Part shown: in pieces, positions 45,310-53,977 of the stretch
Layout: each line of letters starts with the position of its first letter
Position numbering within the stretch: the first letter of the stretch is position 1
Source: Cellvibrio sp. PSBB006
Lineage (GTDB): Bacteria > Pseudomonadota > Gammaproteobacteria > Pseudomonadales > Cellvibrionaceae
Assembly: GCF_002162135.1 (NCBI RefSeq)
Contig: NZ_CP021382.1
Span: 2,292,001-2,356,000 of the forward strand
Direction: 5' to 3'
DNA: 64,000 bases
Program-made: the position numbers and the translations under genes
The notes under the pieces: generated by a model
Seen by the model: only the letters and a program-made list of their open reading frames with translations
The model's database searches: none
What the model was told of the DNA's origin: nothing

Positions 45310-46005
45310 TCAGAACTCAAATTCAATACTGGCACGCAGGCTGCTGGCTGGTGTTTCACTATCCATCCCGAAGAGCAGGCCTAACTCCCAGCGTATCTGT
45401 TTACCAGCACCCAGTGGTTGAGCGCCCATAACTGCTGGCCCGGCAGCCCAATCCTGATCATCCAGATAAATTTCCATCGCTGGTTCAAAAGCTGAACTTT
45501 TTCGGTAACGTATTTGTGTACGCAGAGCAGATTCTATTTCGTTATCAATATCGCTACCAAACTCATATTCCAATAACAGGTTTGCAGCAGCGACCCACCG
45601 TCCGCTCAACTCTTTTTCCCACAATAGGCCGGCAGCAAATTCATGTCGATCTATGTCGTCCGCTGTGCCAGCCTCTATCAATACCCCCCAATCTGCCCAG
45701 TACTCACCCTGCTCGGTCAGCTGCCATTTCAACTCCACTTCATAACCGCGAATTCGCTCTCCCTCATGTGTCACGGACTCATTCAATACATAAATTTCCG
45801 TAAACAATCGTTCACTCCAGGCATAGCCGATTCCTGCTCGCTGCAATAGCATCGGATTGCCATCCAGATCACGCCAGACAAAACCATATTCCAGTTCGCG
45901 CTCTTGCTGCTCAACATAGGGGTGATACACCCGATTCATATCGGCATACGCATTCGGTTGAAAGAGCAAATAGACCACCAAAAGAGAAAAAATATTTTTA
46001 ATCAT
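45310..46005 (-). CDS. Exported beta-rich protein, possible outer-membrane protein
   Basis: The 231-residue protein has a signal peptide (cleavage near AYA-D) and alternating-hydrophobicity strands: ELEYGFVWRDLDG, AGIGYAWSERLFTEIYVLNESV, YEVELKWQLTEQGEYWADWGVLIEAG, and a final strand LRASIEFEF ending in Phe, the usual outer-membrane barrel ending. It could be a small barrel or a related periplasmic protein. Its start overlaps the FTR1 stop by eight bases, making it the last gene of the iron-permease operon. No family is recognised. Confidence 0.7.
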   Translation of the reverse strand: MIKNIFSLLVVYLLFQPNAYADMNRVYHPYVEQQERELEYGFVWRDLDGNPMLLQRAGIGYAWSERLFTEIYVLNESVTHEGERIRGYEVELKWQLTEQGEYWADWGVLIEAGTADDIDRHEFAAGLLWEKELSGRWVAAANLLLEYEFGSDIDNEIESALRTQIRYRKSSAFEPAMEIYLDDQDWAAGPAVMGAQPLGAGKQIRWELGLLFGMDSETPASSLRASIEFEF

Positions 46006-46816
46006 TGTTATTCTCGCGACGATGCAGCACATGCCACAACACACCTGATATCGTTGGCATAATAGCAGCCAGATAGAAAGCACCTTGCGTCATACTGGGA
46101 CTGGCATCGTATCCCAACAGAGCATAAAGCAATTCGCCCAGCCAGGACTGCTCGCTCACCAAAAACGAGCTATCCCACATCGGTGCGGCAGACTCTAGCC
46201 AACCGATCTGCATAAACTGTTTTGCAACTTGCATAGAAAGCCCGCCTACAACCAACGTCACAGTGACAAGAAAAAAAGGTAGGAATATTTTTTTTGGCAT
46301 AAATACAAACAGGTAATATGCGATAGCGCCCAGGCTCATACCAATACCGGCACCAATCGCACCACCGATCATGGCTGATTGCAATGCGCCAGGATCATAA
46401 AGAAAGCCAGACACATAGATCCATATTTCTGATCCCTCACGAGCAACGGAGCAACTCACTGTAATAACCAGCATACTATACAATGCGGGCTGAAAAAAAT
46501 TGGGGCGTCTTTCAGAAAAGGCCCTCTTTGAAGCTGACATGCTCAGCGGAATCACGTGCAAGCTTAATAATATTGCACTCAAGATTACGGCAGAATATAA
46601 AGTCGCATTGAGTAGCTCCTGCCCAACCCCCTCCAGTGCTTCGGCAATGGCATAAGCGTAATAGGCCAATAACCAGGAACCCAAAATGCCAATCACCATG
46701 GCCACGAGAATCCAGCGATGATTCAGACTTATTTGTCGACTCAACGCCAACAACAAACTGATAATCATGGCCGCTTCGAGAATTTCGCGCAGAATAAGCA
46801 ATACGGCGTCAACCAT
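45998..46816 (-). CDS. FTR1-family iron permease
   Basis: The 272-residue inner-membrane protein has the two FTR1 iron-binding motifs: REILE at residues 10-14 (the usual REGLE) and REGSE at 126-130. About seven TM helices are predicted. FTR1/EfeU permeases take up iron, often Fe2+ oxidised by a cupredoxin or peroxidase partner. A cupredoxin-domain gene lies one base upstream. An FTR1 plus cupredoxin pair is a minimal EfeUO-like system. It has no peroxidase EfeB partner here. Confidence 0.88.
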   Translation of the reverse strand: MVDAVLLILREILEAAMIISLLLALSRQISLNHRWILVAMVIGILGSWLLAYYAYAIAEALEGVGQELLNATLYSAVILSAILLSLHVIPLSMSASKRAFSERRPNFFQPALYSMLVITVSCSVAREGSEIWIYVSGFLYDPGALQSAMIGGAIGAGIGMSLGAIAYYLFVFMPKKIFLPFFLVTVTLVVGGLSMQVAKQFMQIGWLESAAPMWDSSFLVSEQSWLGELLYALLGYDASPSMTQGAFYLAAIMPTISGVLWHVLHRRENNND

Positions 46817-46817
46817 A

Positions 46818-47156
46818 TCAATCCTCCGCCCGAATCAGACCTTGCGCGGTCTTGGGGTTAAACTCACCGAAAAAAGGATAATCACCGGGCGCCAACGGAC
46901 CAATGAAAATCGTGGCTTTTGCACCACCCATAATGACCTTTTCGCGATTGAGCTCGTAACTTTCAAATTCTTCCGGTGTGGTGTCACGATTGAGGACTAT
47001 TAATTTCACTTTGGTTCCGGCAGGTATGACCAGTAACGAGGGATAAAATAGATGGTCACGAATTTCCAATGTAAATACCGGCACTTCAGCGTGAGCCGCT
47101 GTACCTATCCACATCACGTACAACCATAAAAAATAACGGTTCCGTGTTTTATTCAT
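46818..47156 (-). CDS. Exported cupredoxin-like protein (EfeO-domain type)
   Basis: The 112-residue protein has a signal peptide (TAAHAEVP) and a single cupredoxin fold: FTLEIRDHLFYPSLLVIPAGTKVKLIVLNRDTTPEEFESYELNREKVI...GPLAPGDYPFFGEFNP. The EEFES...REK motif marks the FTR1-associated cupredoxin group, in which the fold may bind Fe or Cu and feed the permease. GAGG lies nine bases before ATG 47156. Its start overlaps the sensor-kinase stop by eight bases. Confidence 0.83.
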   Translation of the reverse strand: MNKTRNRYFLWLYVMWIGTAAHAEVPVFTLEIRDHLFYPSLLVIPAGTKVKLIVLNRDTTPEEFESYELNREKVIMGGAKATIFIGPLAPGDYPFFGEFNPKTAQGLIRAED

Positions 47157-48585
47157 GGGTAGAAGCCTCATCTTCCAGCGGTGATTTATCACGCACATAT
47201 TGGCTGGCTTGCCGATTTCGCATGTCCTGAGCGGAAGGTACATATGCAGCAAAGGTGACCATCACTAAAAGCCCACGCTCGAAGCGACTTTGCGTCAACT
47301 GGATACAAGCGCCGTGCAAATCCACGACTTGTTTAACAATGGATAGCCCCAAACCGCAACCGGGTGTTTGCGAATTATGACGATCACCATCAACGCGGTA
47401 AAAACGGTCAAAGACCCGTTCTCGTTGCCCCTCGGGAATACCAGGGCCATTGTCCATAACCTCCAATACCACTTTGCTGCCACGCTGCCAGGTATTGACG
47501 GCAATTCGCCCATGGGTCAAGGTGTATTTTATGGCATTGCTTAATAAATTATTGAAGAGTGTTTCCAACGCCGGACGGTCGCCCATTACCCAACAGTCAT
47601 CACCCTCAAACTCAATCTGCTGGTGTTTGGCTTCCAACATTTCACTGTGCTCGGCAATCATTTCCTTTATCAGGCAGGTTAGATTTGTCGGCTCAAATTT
47701 CCCCATGAAATGATCTGGTGCTGTACGGTTTAGCAAAAGAATTTGTTCGACCAAATAATGCATTCGCTGTACGCCTGCCTGTAACTTGAGCGCAGACGCC
47801 AAAGGCGGATTCTGTTCCAGCAATAAGTTGTCGCAATGAATTTTTAAAGCAGCAATCGGCGTCCGCAGTTCGTGAGCCGCGTCAGCAGAAAAGCGTTTTT
47901 CGCGTGCAAAAGACGCACTCAGACGCCGCAATAGATCATTAGTTGACTGCGTCAGTTGTACCAATTCGATCGGCATGTCCCGCTGCTCCAGAGCGTGTAA
48001 ATCTGTCGCTTCCCGCTGACGCAACTCCTCCGCTAACCGGCTGACAGGTTTTAATCCTATGCCCAAAACCAACCATATGATCACACCGATAAGCGGGATG
48101 GCCAACACCATTGGGTAGACAGCTTGTAAGATCATGGACTCTGCGAGGCGATAACGTTGATCATCTCGCTCGGCCAGAATGAACCAAGTTTTTTTATCCG
48201 CACTCGGTGTAATCAGTAAATGCCAACGATATTGATCAAAATTGACAAAGCTGAATCCTGGCTCAAGTGGTGCCACCAACGTTGGCGGCATTGCGGCCGA
48301 CCGAGCCAACAATTGACCATCATTATCAATCCATTGAAATTCCAGAGAGGCGCCGTTATCCATTGAACGTTCTGGCAAGAGCAAAACATCTTGCCGCGTT
48401 CGGATCTGCTCCAATAGCCCCGGCAAGGTGTAATTAAGCAAGTCTACTTGCTGCATCATGCGTTGATTAAATAACTGCCCGGCTTCATCCATACTCCCCA
48501 GGTAACCACGCACTGCCGCGATAAAGTTGGCCAAGGTCACAATCGCCAGCAAGGTAATTACCAGAAAACGACGAATAGACTTCAT
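47149..48585 (-). CDS. QseC/PmrB-type sensor histidine kinase
   Basis: The 478-residue protein has an N-terminal TM helix, a ~130-residue periplasmic sensor region (LFNQRMMQQVDLLNYTLPGLL resembles QseC), a second TM helix around residue 160, HAMP-like segment, the phosphoacceptor His238 in FSADAAHELRTP, and an ATPase domain with NLLSNAIKYT, DNGPGIP and GCGLGLSIV. The Fe3+-binding ExxE motif of PmrB was not found in the periplasmic part. It overlaps the response-regulator gene by four bases. Confidence 0.88.
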   Translation of the reverse strand: MKSIRRFLVITLLAIVTLANFIAAVRGYLGSMDEAGQLFNQRMMQQVDLLNYTLPGLLEQIRTRQDVLLLPERSMDNGASLEFQWIDNDGQLLARSAAMPPTLVAPLEPGFSFVNFDQYRWHLLITPSADKKTWFILAERDDQRYRLAESMILQAVYPMVLAIPLIGVIIWLVLGIGLKPVSRLAEELRQREATDLHALEQRDMPIELVQLTQSTNDLLRRLSASFAREKRFSADAAHELRTPIAALKIHCDNLLLEQNPPLASALKLQAGVQRMHYLVEQILLLNRTAPDHFMGKFEPTNLTCLIKEMIAEHSEMLEAKHQQIEFEGDDCWVMGDRPALETLFNNLLSNAIKYTLTHGRIAVNTWQRGSKVVLEVMDNGPGIPEGQRERVFDRFYRVDGDRHNSQTPGCGLGLSIVKQVVDLHGACIQLTQSRFERGLLVMVTFAAYVPSAQDMRNRQASQYVRDKSPLEDEASTHE

Positions 48586-49241
48586 GGACGAGGCACCATA
48601 TAGCCGATGCCGCGCACCGTACGAATAAAATTCTCCGGTAATTTTTTACGCAAATTATGAATGTGTACCTCAATAGCATTGCTGGCTACTTCATCGCCCC
48701 AACTATATAACTTGGCTTCAAGTCCCTCTTTGGTTTGAATAACACCTACATGTTCAACCAGCGCTTTTAGCAGCATGTATTCCCGGCGGGATAACATCAA
48801 CTGCACGCCATCAAGCGATACCTGTTGATGTGTGGTATTGAGACTCAGTGGGCCGACATGAATAATTGCGGACGAAGCATTACCCAAACGCCGTTCCAGT
48901 ACACGCAGGCGCGCGAGTAATTCTTCGCGTGCGAAAGGCTTGGTGAGGTAATCGTCGGCACCGCAATCCAGGCCGGCTACCTTGGCATCCGTGCTGTCGC
49001 GCGCTGTCAGAATTAATACCTGCGTGGGTAATTTTTTCTGCTTGACCAGCTTAAGCACATCCATGCCGTCAATATCTGGCAGGCCCAGATCCAGCAATAA
49101 AATATCTGGCGGCTCAGCCACCAGATAGGTACAAGCCGCTCTGCCGGAAGAGAGCCAGTTCACCACAAAACCTGCTTGCTGCACCGCGCTGACGATACCA
49201 TCCGCCAGCAAGGCATCGTCTTCTACCAACAGAATTCGCAT
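48582..49241 (-). CDS. OmpR-family response regulator, QseB/PmrA type
   Basis: The 219-residue regulator has a receiver domain (MRILLVEDDALLADG) with phosphoacceptor Asp51 in LLLDLGLPD and a C-terminal winged helix ending NFIRTVRGIGYMVP. Its length and linker match QseB/PmrA (BasR). PmrA/QseB proteins bind CTTAAG-N5-CTTAAG direct repeats, and two such sites lie in the promoter region at the head of this operon (53832 and 53914). It is thus likely to control its own operon. Confidence 0.9.
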   Translation of the reverse strand: MRILLVEDDALLADGIVSAVQQAGFVVNWLSSGRAACTYLVAEPPDILLLDLGLPDIDGMDVLKLVKQKKLPTQVLILTARDSTDAKVAGLDCGADDYLTKPFAREELLARLRVLERRLGNASSAIIHVGPLSLNTTHQQVSLDGVQLMLSRREYMLLKALVEHVGVIQTKEGLEAKLYSWGDEVASNAIEVHIHNLRKKLPENFIRTVRGIGYMVPRP

Positions 49242-49256
49242 ACCATGGGATACCCG

Positions 49257-49901
49257 TCATAGATGTTTTCTCGCCGCAAGCATACCGGCCTCGATTTCCT
49301 TTTTACGACCTTCGTCTGCCAGCTCCCGACCACCTCTTGGCGGCGCGAGCAATGCTTTTTCAAACACCTGCAATGCTTGTTGATATTGCTTCTGATTCAG
49401 CAAAAAATCGCCGTAGAAATAGTTGGCATCAATGCCTTCTGGATTATAGCTCAAGCCTTTTAGCAACATGGTTTTGGCTTTCTTATCGTCACCAAAACCC
49501 AGGGGCCAGCCGGGTACCTGATAATAAAGCGAACCTAAACTGGTATAAGCAGAGCCCGCAATAGCATCCGGTGCCAGCGCGATGGCCTGCTCAAACAACT
49601 GCTTTGCTTGCTTGACTTGGTCCAATGCACCCAAGCCGCCCTTTGCCCCTGCATAGGTTGAGCGGATAATGCCTTCCCAGATCAGGTAGGACGCCTCTTG
49701 TGGGTGATTGATACGCATTTTTTCCGCTTCAGACACCAGAGTAGAAAATGCTTTCTCTTGCTGCCCCTCAGGTAATTGATACTTAATTTCGGCCCAGCGC
49801 GTTTGCAGATAGACGATATCTGTTGGTAAAGCCTCCGCGGAGATAACAGCGGATAAACAGACGATCATCAAGGTAAAAATTATCTTCAACATGTTATTCA
49901 T
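49257..49901 (-). CDS. Exported TPR-like protein
   Basis: The 214-residue protein has a signal peptide (cleavage near ISAEA) and helical tetratricopeptide-type repeats: AKQLFEQAIALAPDAIAGSAYTSLGSLYYQVPGWP, KAKTMLLKGLSYNPEGIDANYFYGDFLLNQKQYQQALQVFEKALLAPP. It resembles periplasmic TatT/TPR components that dock on TRAP-type or lipid-handling proteins. The function here is unknown. GAGG lies seven bases before the ATG. It sits 23 bp past the SDR gene and 15 bp before the response regulator. Confidence 0.78.
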   Translation of the reverse strand: MNNMLKIIFTLMIVCLSAVISAEALPTDIVYLQTRWAEIKYQLPEGQQEKAFSTLVSEAEKMRINHPQEASYLIWEGIIRSTYAGAKGGLGALDQVKQAKQLFEQAIALAPDAIAGSAYTSLGSLYYQVPGWPLGFGDDKKAKTMLLKGLSYNPEGIDANYFYGDFLLNQKQYQQALQVFEKALLAPPRGGRELADEGRKKEIEAGMLAARKHL

Positions 49902-49924
49902 AGCGTAACCTCATCAATGAACGG

Positions 49925-50767
49925 CTATAGAGAAATACGATTTGGCGTTGCCGGCAAATCATTTGCTTTGTCGGACTGCGCAAAACGGCGTATAGCAGGT
50001 AATTGGCTGCGCAACGCCAGATCAACTATCTGTGGCAATACACTGTTGATGCGGAGAAAGAACCGTTCCGGCCAGCCGATATTCTGATCGCGCATACGCT
50101 TTGCAGACAGCATCTTTTCCAGCGCACCAGCAACCACCTCAGGAGAGTCCACCGCGTTGCCCAGCTCCTCGTTCATCGCATTAACAGTGGCACTGTTAAG
50201 ATCTGTTTGTGTTGCGCGAGGAGCAAGGTATGCGACCTGAATATGGCTATCACCCAGCTCTCGCCGCAAGGCTTCACTAAAACCACGCAAGGCAAATTTA
50301 CTGGCGCAATAGACGCTGTAACCGGGATAACCTAAACCGCCAAAGCTGGAACCCAGATTCACAATCCGGCTATCGACGCGACTCAAGAAAGGCAACACCA
50401 TACGCGTCAGCAATAGCGGTGCGGTAACATTGACAGCAACGAGTTGTTCAATGTCTTTTACTTCCATGTCAGCCAGGAAACTGAAAACATTAATACCTGC
50501 GCAATTAATTAAACCGTCCAATGGTTCCTGCAATGCCATTAAGGCCGTGCGAATAACATCAAGTCCAGCCGGCGTAGTGATATCCGCCACCAACACAAAG
50601 CCACCGCTGGCCCGCAGGTTTATTTCCCGAGCCAGGTGATTCAACCGTTGCGCGGAACGACCAACCAGAATTAACCGCACACCTCGGCGGGCAAGGCGTC
50701 GGGCAATCGCTTGCCCGATACCACCGCTCGCGCCGGTAAGCAGAATGAGTTTGTTTGTTAATTTCAT
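49925..50767 (-). CDS. Short-chain dehydrogenase/reductase
   Basis: The 280-residue protein has the classical SDR pattern: cofactor loop GASGGIGQAI, NCAGIN, catalytic Ser in NLGSSFGG and Tyr-x3-Lys in YCASKFALRGF. The C-terminus (residues ~230-280) is extended and basic. It probably reduces or oxidises an NAD(P)-linked carbonyl. ATG 50767 with AGGG six bases upstream is preferred to ATG 50782. The gene is in an operon with a ligase and a diiron protein, so its substrate may be their product. Confidence 0.85.
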   Translation of the reverse strand: MKLTNKLILLTGASGGIGQAIARRLARRGVRLILVGRSAQRLNHLAREINLRASGGFVLVADITTPAGLDVIRTALMALQEPLDGLINCAGINVFSFLADMEVKDIEQLVAVNVTAPLLLTRMVLPFLSRVDSRIVNLGSSFGGLGYPGYSVYCASKFALRGFSEALRRELGDSHIQVAYLAPRATQTDLNSATVNAMNEELGNAVDSPEVVAGALEKMLSAKRMRDQNIGWPERFFLRINSVLPQIVDLALRSQLPAIRRFAQSDKANDLPATPNRISL

Positions 50768-50802
50768 AACATGCCCTTCCATATAATCCGGTAGACGGCG
50801 AA

Positions 50803-51474
50803 TCAGGCTGCTGCGGTTTGCAGCGGCTGCTCAATGGAGCGAAAAATATTTCCGTAAAGACGAAAGAATATCTTTGCTGCATGAATCACATCATTCTGGT
50901 CATTAATGTCTGTAAGGTCGTTCATCAATTTTGCGAAAAACACCATGTGTTCCTGATCCAGACTCCCGTGGGAACGAAGATAGGAAAACGCTTGGTTGGG
51001 AAGTTTGAGATGCTGCTGAATAATATCTGCTGCCTGTGTAGCCAAGCTGATACTGGTACCTTCCAGCACAAATACCATGCCGAAAAATGCCATGGGATTG
51101 TTGCGCATGACCGTGTCATAGGCATAAGCCACCATCAGTTCCGTTGCTACATTTGGTCGACCGTTGCGCACCTTTACTTTATCTTCACCGCAGGCCGCCA
51201 GGTCGTTTAATATCCATTCCTGATGCCCCAGTTCCTCGTCGATATATTCCGCGATAGCGACTCGATAAGGTTCTTTCGTCATGGGCAATCGGCTACCGAC
51301 CGCCATCAGCAACGGCACTGTGTGCTTTACGTGATGATAAGCTTCTGTCAGGAAGGCAATGTATTCCTGTAAGCTGAATTGTCCCTGACCGATGCATCGC
51401 TTGATCAACGGCGAGTTCAATAAATATTGGCGCTCCAGCTCGGTTTCTGTGTGTAGTCGATCATAAAAGGTCAT
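50803..51474 (-). CDS. Haem-oxygenase-like diiron (TenA-superfamily) protein
   Basis: The 223-residue all-helical protein belongs to the TenA/PqqC/haem-oxygenase-like superfamily. Candidate metal ligands lie in AYHHVKH, EYIDEELGHQEW and SLDQEHM, a pattern like that of the HDO (haem-oxygenase-like diiron oxygenase) group, e.g. UndA. Such enzymes decarboxylate fatty acids or oxidise amines. The annotation is often mislabelled as TenA regulator. AGGAG lies six bases before ATG 51474. It overlaps the ligase gene stop by 14 bp. Confidence 0.78.
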   Translation of the reverse strand: MTFYDRLHTETELERQYLLNSPLIKRCIGQGQFSLQEYIAFLTEAYHHVKHTVPLLMAVGSRLPMTKEPYRVAIAEYIDEELGHQEWILNDLAACGEDKVKVRNGRPNVATELMVAYAYDTVMRNNPMAFFGMVFVLEGTSISLATQAADIIQQHLKLPNQAFSYLRSHGSLDQEHMVFFAKLMNDLTDINDQNDVIHAAKIFFRLYGNIFRSIEQPLQTAAA

Positions 51475-52987
51475 AGATAACTCCTGGATGTTGACTGGAT
51501 AGATGCTCTGTATAAAGAGCATCTATTGCTTGCGCGTAGCGAGAAAGAATTGCCTCTCGACGCAAGCGACCGTTGTCGGTGAGTAAATGGTTTGTTGTTG
51601 AAAAAGGTTCCCGCACAAGAATAATTTTATGAATACGGGCGTAGTCCGGCAGCGTTTTATTAATCCGATTAATGTCGCTCAATATCATACAGGGGTCGCA
51701 CTCGGGCTCTGCTGGAACGACAATCGCACAACAATAGGCCTGGGCGTCGCCCACGACCATTGCTTGCTCGACATGCCGACCAAGAAGCAACTCTGCCTCT
51801 ATCCACTCCGGTGAAATATTGCGGCCATAGCTGCTGATCAAAAGATTTTTTTTACGACCGGTGACAAACAGAAATCCCTCTTCATCAATATGGCCCACGT
51901 CACCGGTATCGAACCATTCATCGTGCGTGGCTGGCTGCCCCAGATAACCGTTGAGGCCGTTGCCGCGAACCAGAATGACGCCGTGCTGTATTTTTACCTG
52001 AACATGAGCCAATGGTTTACCTACGCTGCCGGGCTTGTCCGCCGTGAGGTGATTTAAACTCACTACGGACGCGCATTCGGACAAACCGTATCCCTCATAA
52101 ACAGGAATATTCAACGACCGCGCTTGCTGAATTAATTGCGGCGGGGTGTGTGCGCCACCAACAGCCACAAATTTCAATGAAGGGGGCAATGGATAACCCT
52201 GGGAAGCGGCGGTAACCAGTCCGTGTAAAATCTGCGGTAACACAATCAAACTGTTAGGCTGGTATTGATGCAATACCTTGAGTAGTACCGGCAGTGACAA
52301 CTGCGAGCTGCCGAGAAAACCCAGATCTTTTCCCGCCAGAACGACCACCGATTTCCCCAGGTAGAGTGGAACATAAACACCGGCGACATTTTCCAGCAGA
52401 GTACTGAGGGGGAGTAAATTGAGATGTTTATTCAATATACCTTTCGTTGAGTCGCAATAGATTTTTTCAGCCAATGCTTGCGTAACGTGTTCAATCGCGT
52501 GATGTGAAAGGCAAACGCCTTTGGGATTCCCGGTGGTGCCCGATGTAAAGGTAATCTTGGCAATAGTGTTATCAACCTGCCCAGGTTGTCGGGCCGGGCG
52601 GCGCAATTCATCACATGAGAGACGCTCGATCGGCGTTGCGACTCGCTTTGACGCACTAACGACAGGAGCAATATCACCACACACCAATACATAATCCAGC
52701 TGTGCAAGATCGATGACATGTTGCAATTGTGTTTTGGAAAAAAACAGTGGTAAAGGCACCAGCGTGACATTCGCCTGCCATGCAGCCAGATCCGCGATAA
52801 TCCACTCGATTGAATTCTCACCCCACAGACCTATACGTCTAACATCTTGCGTCTGTAACCAATGCGCAAGTACTGTTACCCGCTCAACCAGTTGTGAATA
52901 CGTGAGTGTAATTGCTTCAGACTGCAACGCAACTTGCTCCGGTGTCCGGGCCGCATGATCATAAATCGCCGAAAGAACCTTATTCAT
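51461..52987 (-). CDS. AMP-forming acyl ligase (ANL family)
   Basis: The 508-residue protein has the ANL motifs: TFTSGTTGNPKGVCLSH (P-loop), YEGYGLSECASVV and TGDVGHIDEEGFLFVTGRKKNLLISSYGRNISPEWIE. It lacks a fused carrier domain. It probably activates a fatty or aromatic acid as an adenylate, then CoA or other acceptor. ATG 52987 with GGGG upstream is preferred to 53020. It overlaps the hemolysin gene by eight bases and the diiron-protein gene by 14 bases. Confidence 0.85.
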   Translation of the reverse strand: MNKVLSAIYDHAARTPEQVALQSEAITLTYSQLVERVTVLAHWLQTQDVRRIGLWGENSIEWIIADLAAWQANVTLVPLPLFFSKTQLQHVIDLAQLDYVLVCGDIAPVVSASKRVATPIERLSCDELRRPARQPGQVDNTIAKITFTSGTTGNPKGVCLSHHAIEHVTQALAEKIYCDSTKGILNKHLNLLPLSTLLENVAGVYVPLYLGKSVVVLAGKDLGFLGSSQLSLPVLLKVLHQYQPNSLIVLPQILHGLVTAASQGYPLPPSLKFVAVGGAHTPPQLIQQARSLNIPVYEGYGLSECASVVSLNHLTADKPGSVGKPLAHVQVKIQHGVILVRGNGLNGYLGQPATHDEWFDTGDVGHIDEEGFLFVTGRKKNLLISSYGRNISPEWIEAELLLGRHVEQAMVVGDAQAYCCAIVVPAEPECDPCMILSDINRINKTLPDYARIHKIILVREPFSTTNHLLTDNGRLRREAILSRYAQAIDALYTEHLSSQHPGVIYDLL

Positions 52988-53783
52988 GAACAACCCCGGC
53001 AAGGCTGTCTGCAGAAGCAAGAGGCGTAACGCCTTTCAGTAGCGCCTGATAGTGCGCGCACATCGTGTTAATTTGGCTATCCATCACCGCCACCACGGTA
53101 CGGTACAGGGAGTTTTTTCGTGCGCTGTTTACCGCTGAACACACGTCCCCGAACATGACGCGCGGCTGACGCTGGTAATAACTACCCCAACTTTCGCCCG
53201 CATCCGGCAAAACGTCAGGATTGGCATCGGCAAGGATAACCGGTGCATATTGCAACCGCTTCAAAAGGGCTTCAACCTCGCGAGTTGCTGTGAATAACAC
53301 CCAGTGATAACCCAGACGCTCAATCAACTCGCTGAGAAAAATAAACAACAACAGACTGCTGCCTTTCCAACTGGATACCAGATTGCCAATTTCCACTATT
53401 CGGCTGCGGTCAACATCACCACCCAAGCGATTGGCGATAGCCATTTCAATCGGTTGCGGAAGATAGCGCTCTGCAAATAATGATTGAGGCAGGTTTCCAA
53501 GAACCGCAGGTGCGAGTCCAACGGCAGCGCTATAAACATTGCGACAGCGCAGACCGACAATCAGCGGCAAAAAATGTGTGACCCGGGCGTTATGCGCCTG
53601 TAAAAAACGTTGGTAAATATAATGTTCAAGCGCAAGTCGTTCTGCATCAGGCGTGTTATCCAGTGTAAGACGCGCATGCAAACCGAACCGAGGCGTCTTG
53701 ACCAGTGGTAGGTGCGGTATTTGCCAGGATTCAGCATTGGTAGTGTCTGTAACAGTATCTAACGAGCTAATCAGTTCTTTCAT
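52980..53783 (-). CDS. Thermostable-hemolysin family protein
   Basis: The 267-residue protein matches the thermostable hemolysin family (named after the Vibrio protein), which has a GNAT-like acyltransferase fold: YIYQRFLQAHNARVTHFLPLIVGL..., SRIVEIGNLVSSWKGSSLLLFIFLSELIERLGYHWVLFTAT. The hemolytic role is doubtful for the family; an acyl transfer is more likely given the neighbouring ligase, which is inference. ATG 53783 has AGG eight bases upstream; ATG 53801 would add six residues. It is the first gene of a ten-gene operon whose promoter has PmrA/QseB-type boxes. Confidence 0.82.
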   Translation of the reverse strand: MKELISSLDTVTDTTNAESWQIPHLPLVKTPRFGLHARLTLDNTPDAERLALEHYIYQRFLQAHNARVTHFLPLIVGLRCRNVYSAAVGLAPAVLGNLPQSLFAERYLPQPIEMAIANRLGGDVDRSRIVEIGNLVSSWKGSSLLLFIFLSELIERLGYHWVLFTATREVEALLKRLQYAPVILADANPDVLPDAGESWGSYYQRQPRVMFGDVCSAVNSARKNSLYRTVVAVMDSQINTMCAHYQALLKGVTPLASADSLAGVVHE

Positions 53784-53831
53784 AGCAACAACCTGTGGCA
53801 TCTGCTTCAGGTTGCACGATATCGGGCAAAA

Positions 53832-53848
53832 CTTAAGGAAAACTTAAC
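53832..53848 (-). promoter_or_regulatory. PmrA/QseB-type box, operon side
   Basis: The site reads CTTAAG-GAAAA-CTTAAC on the plus strand. On the minus strand it is GTTAAG-N5-CTTAAG. It fits the direct-repeat operator of PmrA/QseB regulators. It lies 49 bp upstream of the chosen hemolysin start, near where the -35 of that promoter should be. Confidence 0.6.
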
Positions 53849-53913
53849 ACCTCATCGTTTGCAATAATTTACATCGCTCGCCGCATCGGTCTATGTAACC
53901 TCCTCACATCAGC

Positions 53914-53930
53914 CTTAAGCCTCCCTTAAG
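53914..53930. promoter_or_regulatory. Perfect PmrA/QseB-type box between divergent genes
   Basis: The site is CTTAAG-CCTCC-CTTAAG, an exact two-half-site direct repeat with 5-bp spacing. CTTAAG is self-complementary, so it can serve either strand. It lies 48 bp before the chosen sulfatase-family start codon. Confidence 0.65.
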
Positions 53931-53977
53931 CAAGCATCTTCATGCTCTACTGCCTTTGCATGAAGATGGCCCAATCC

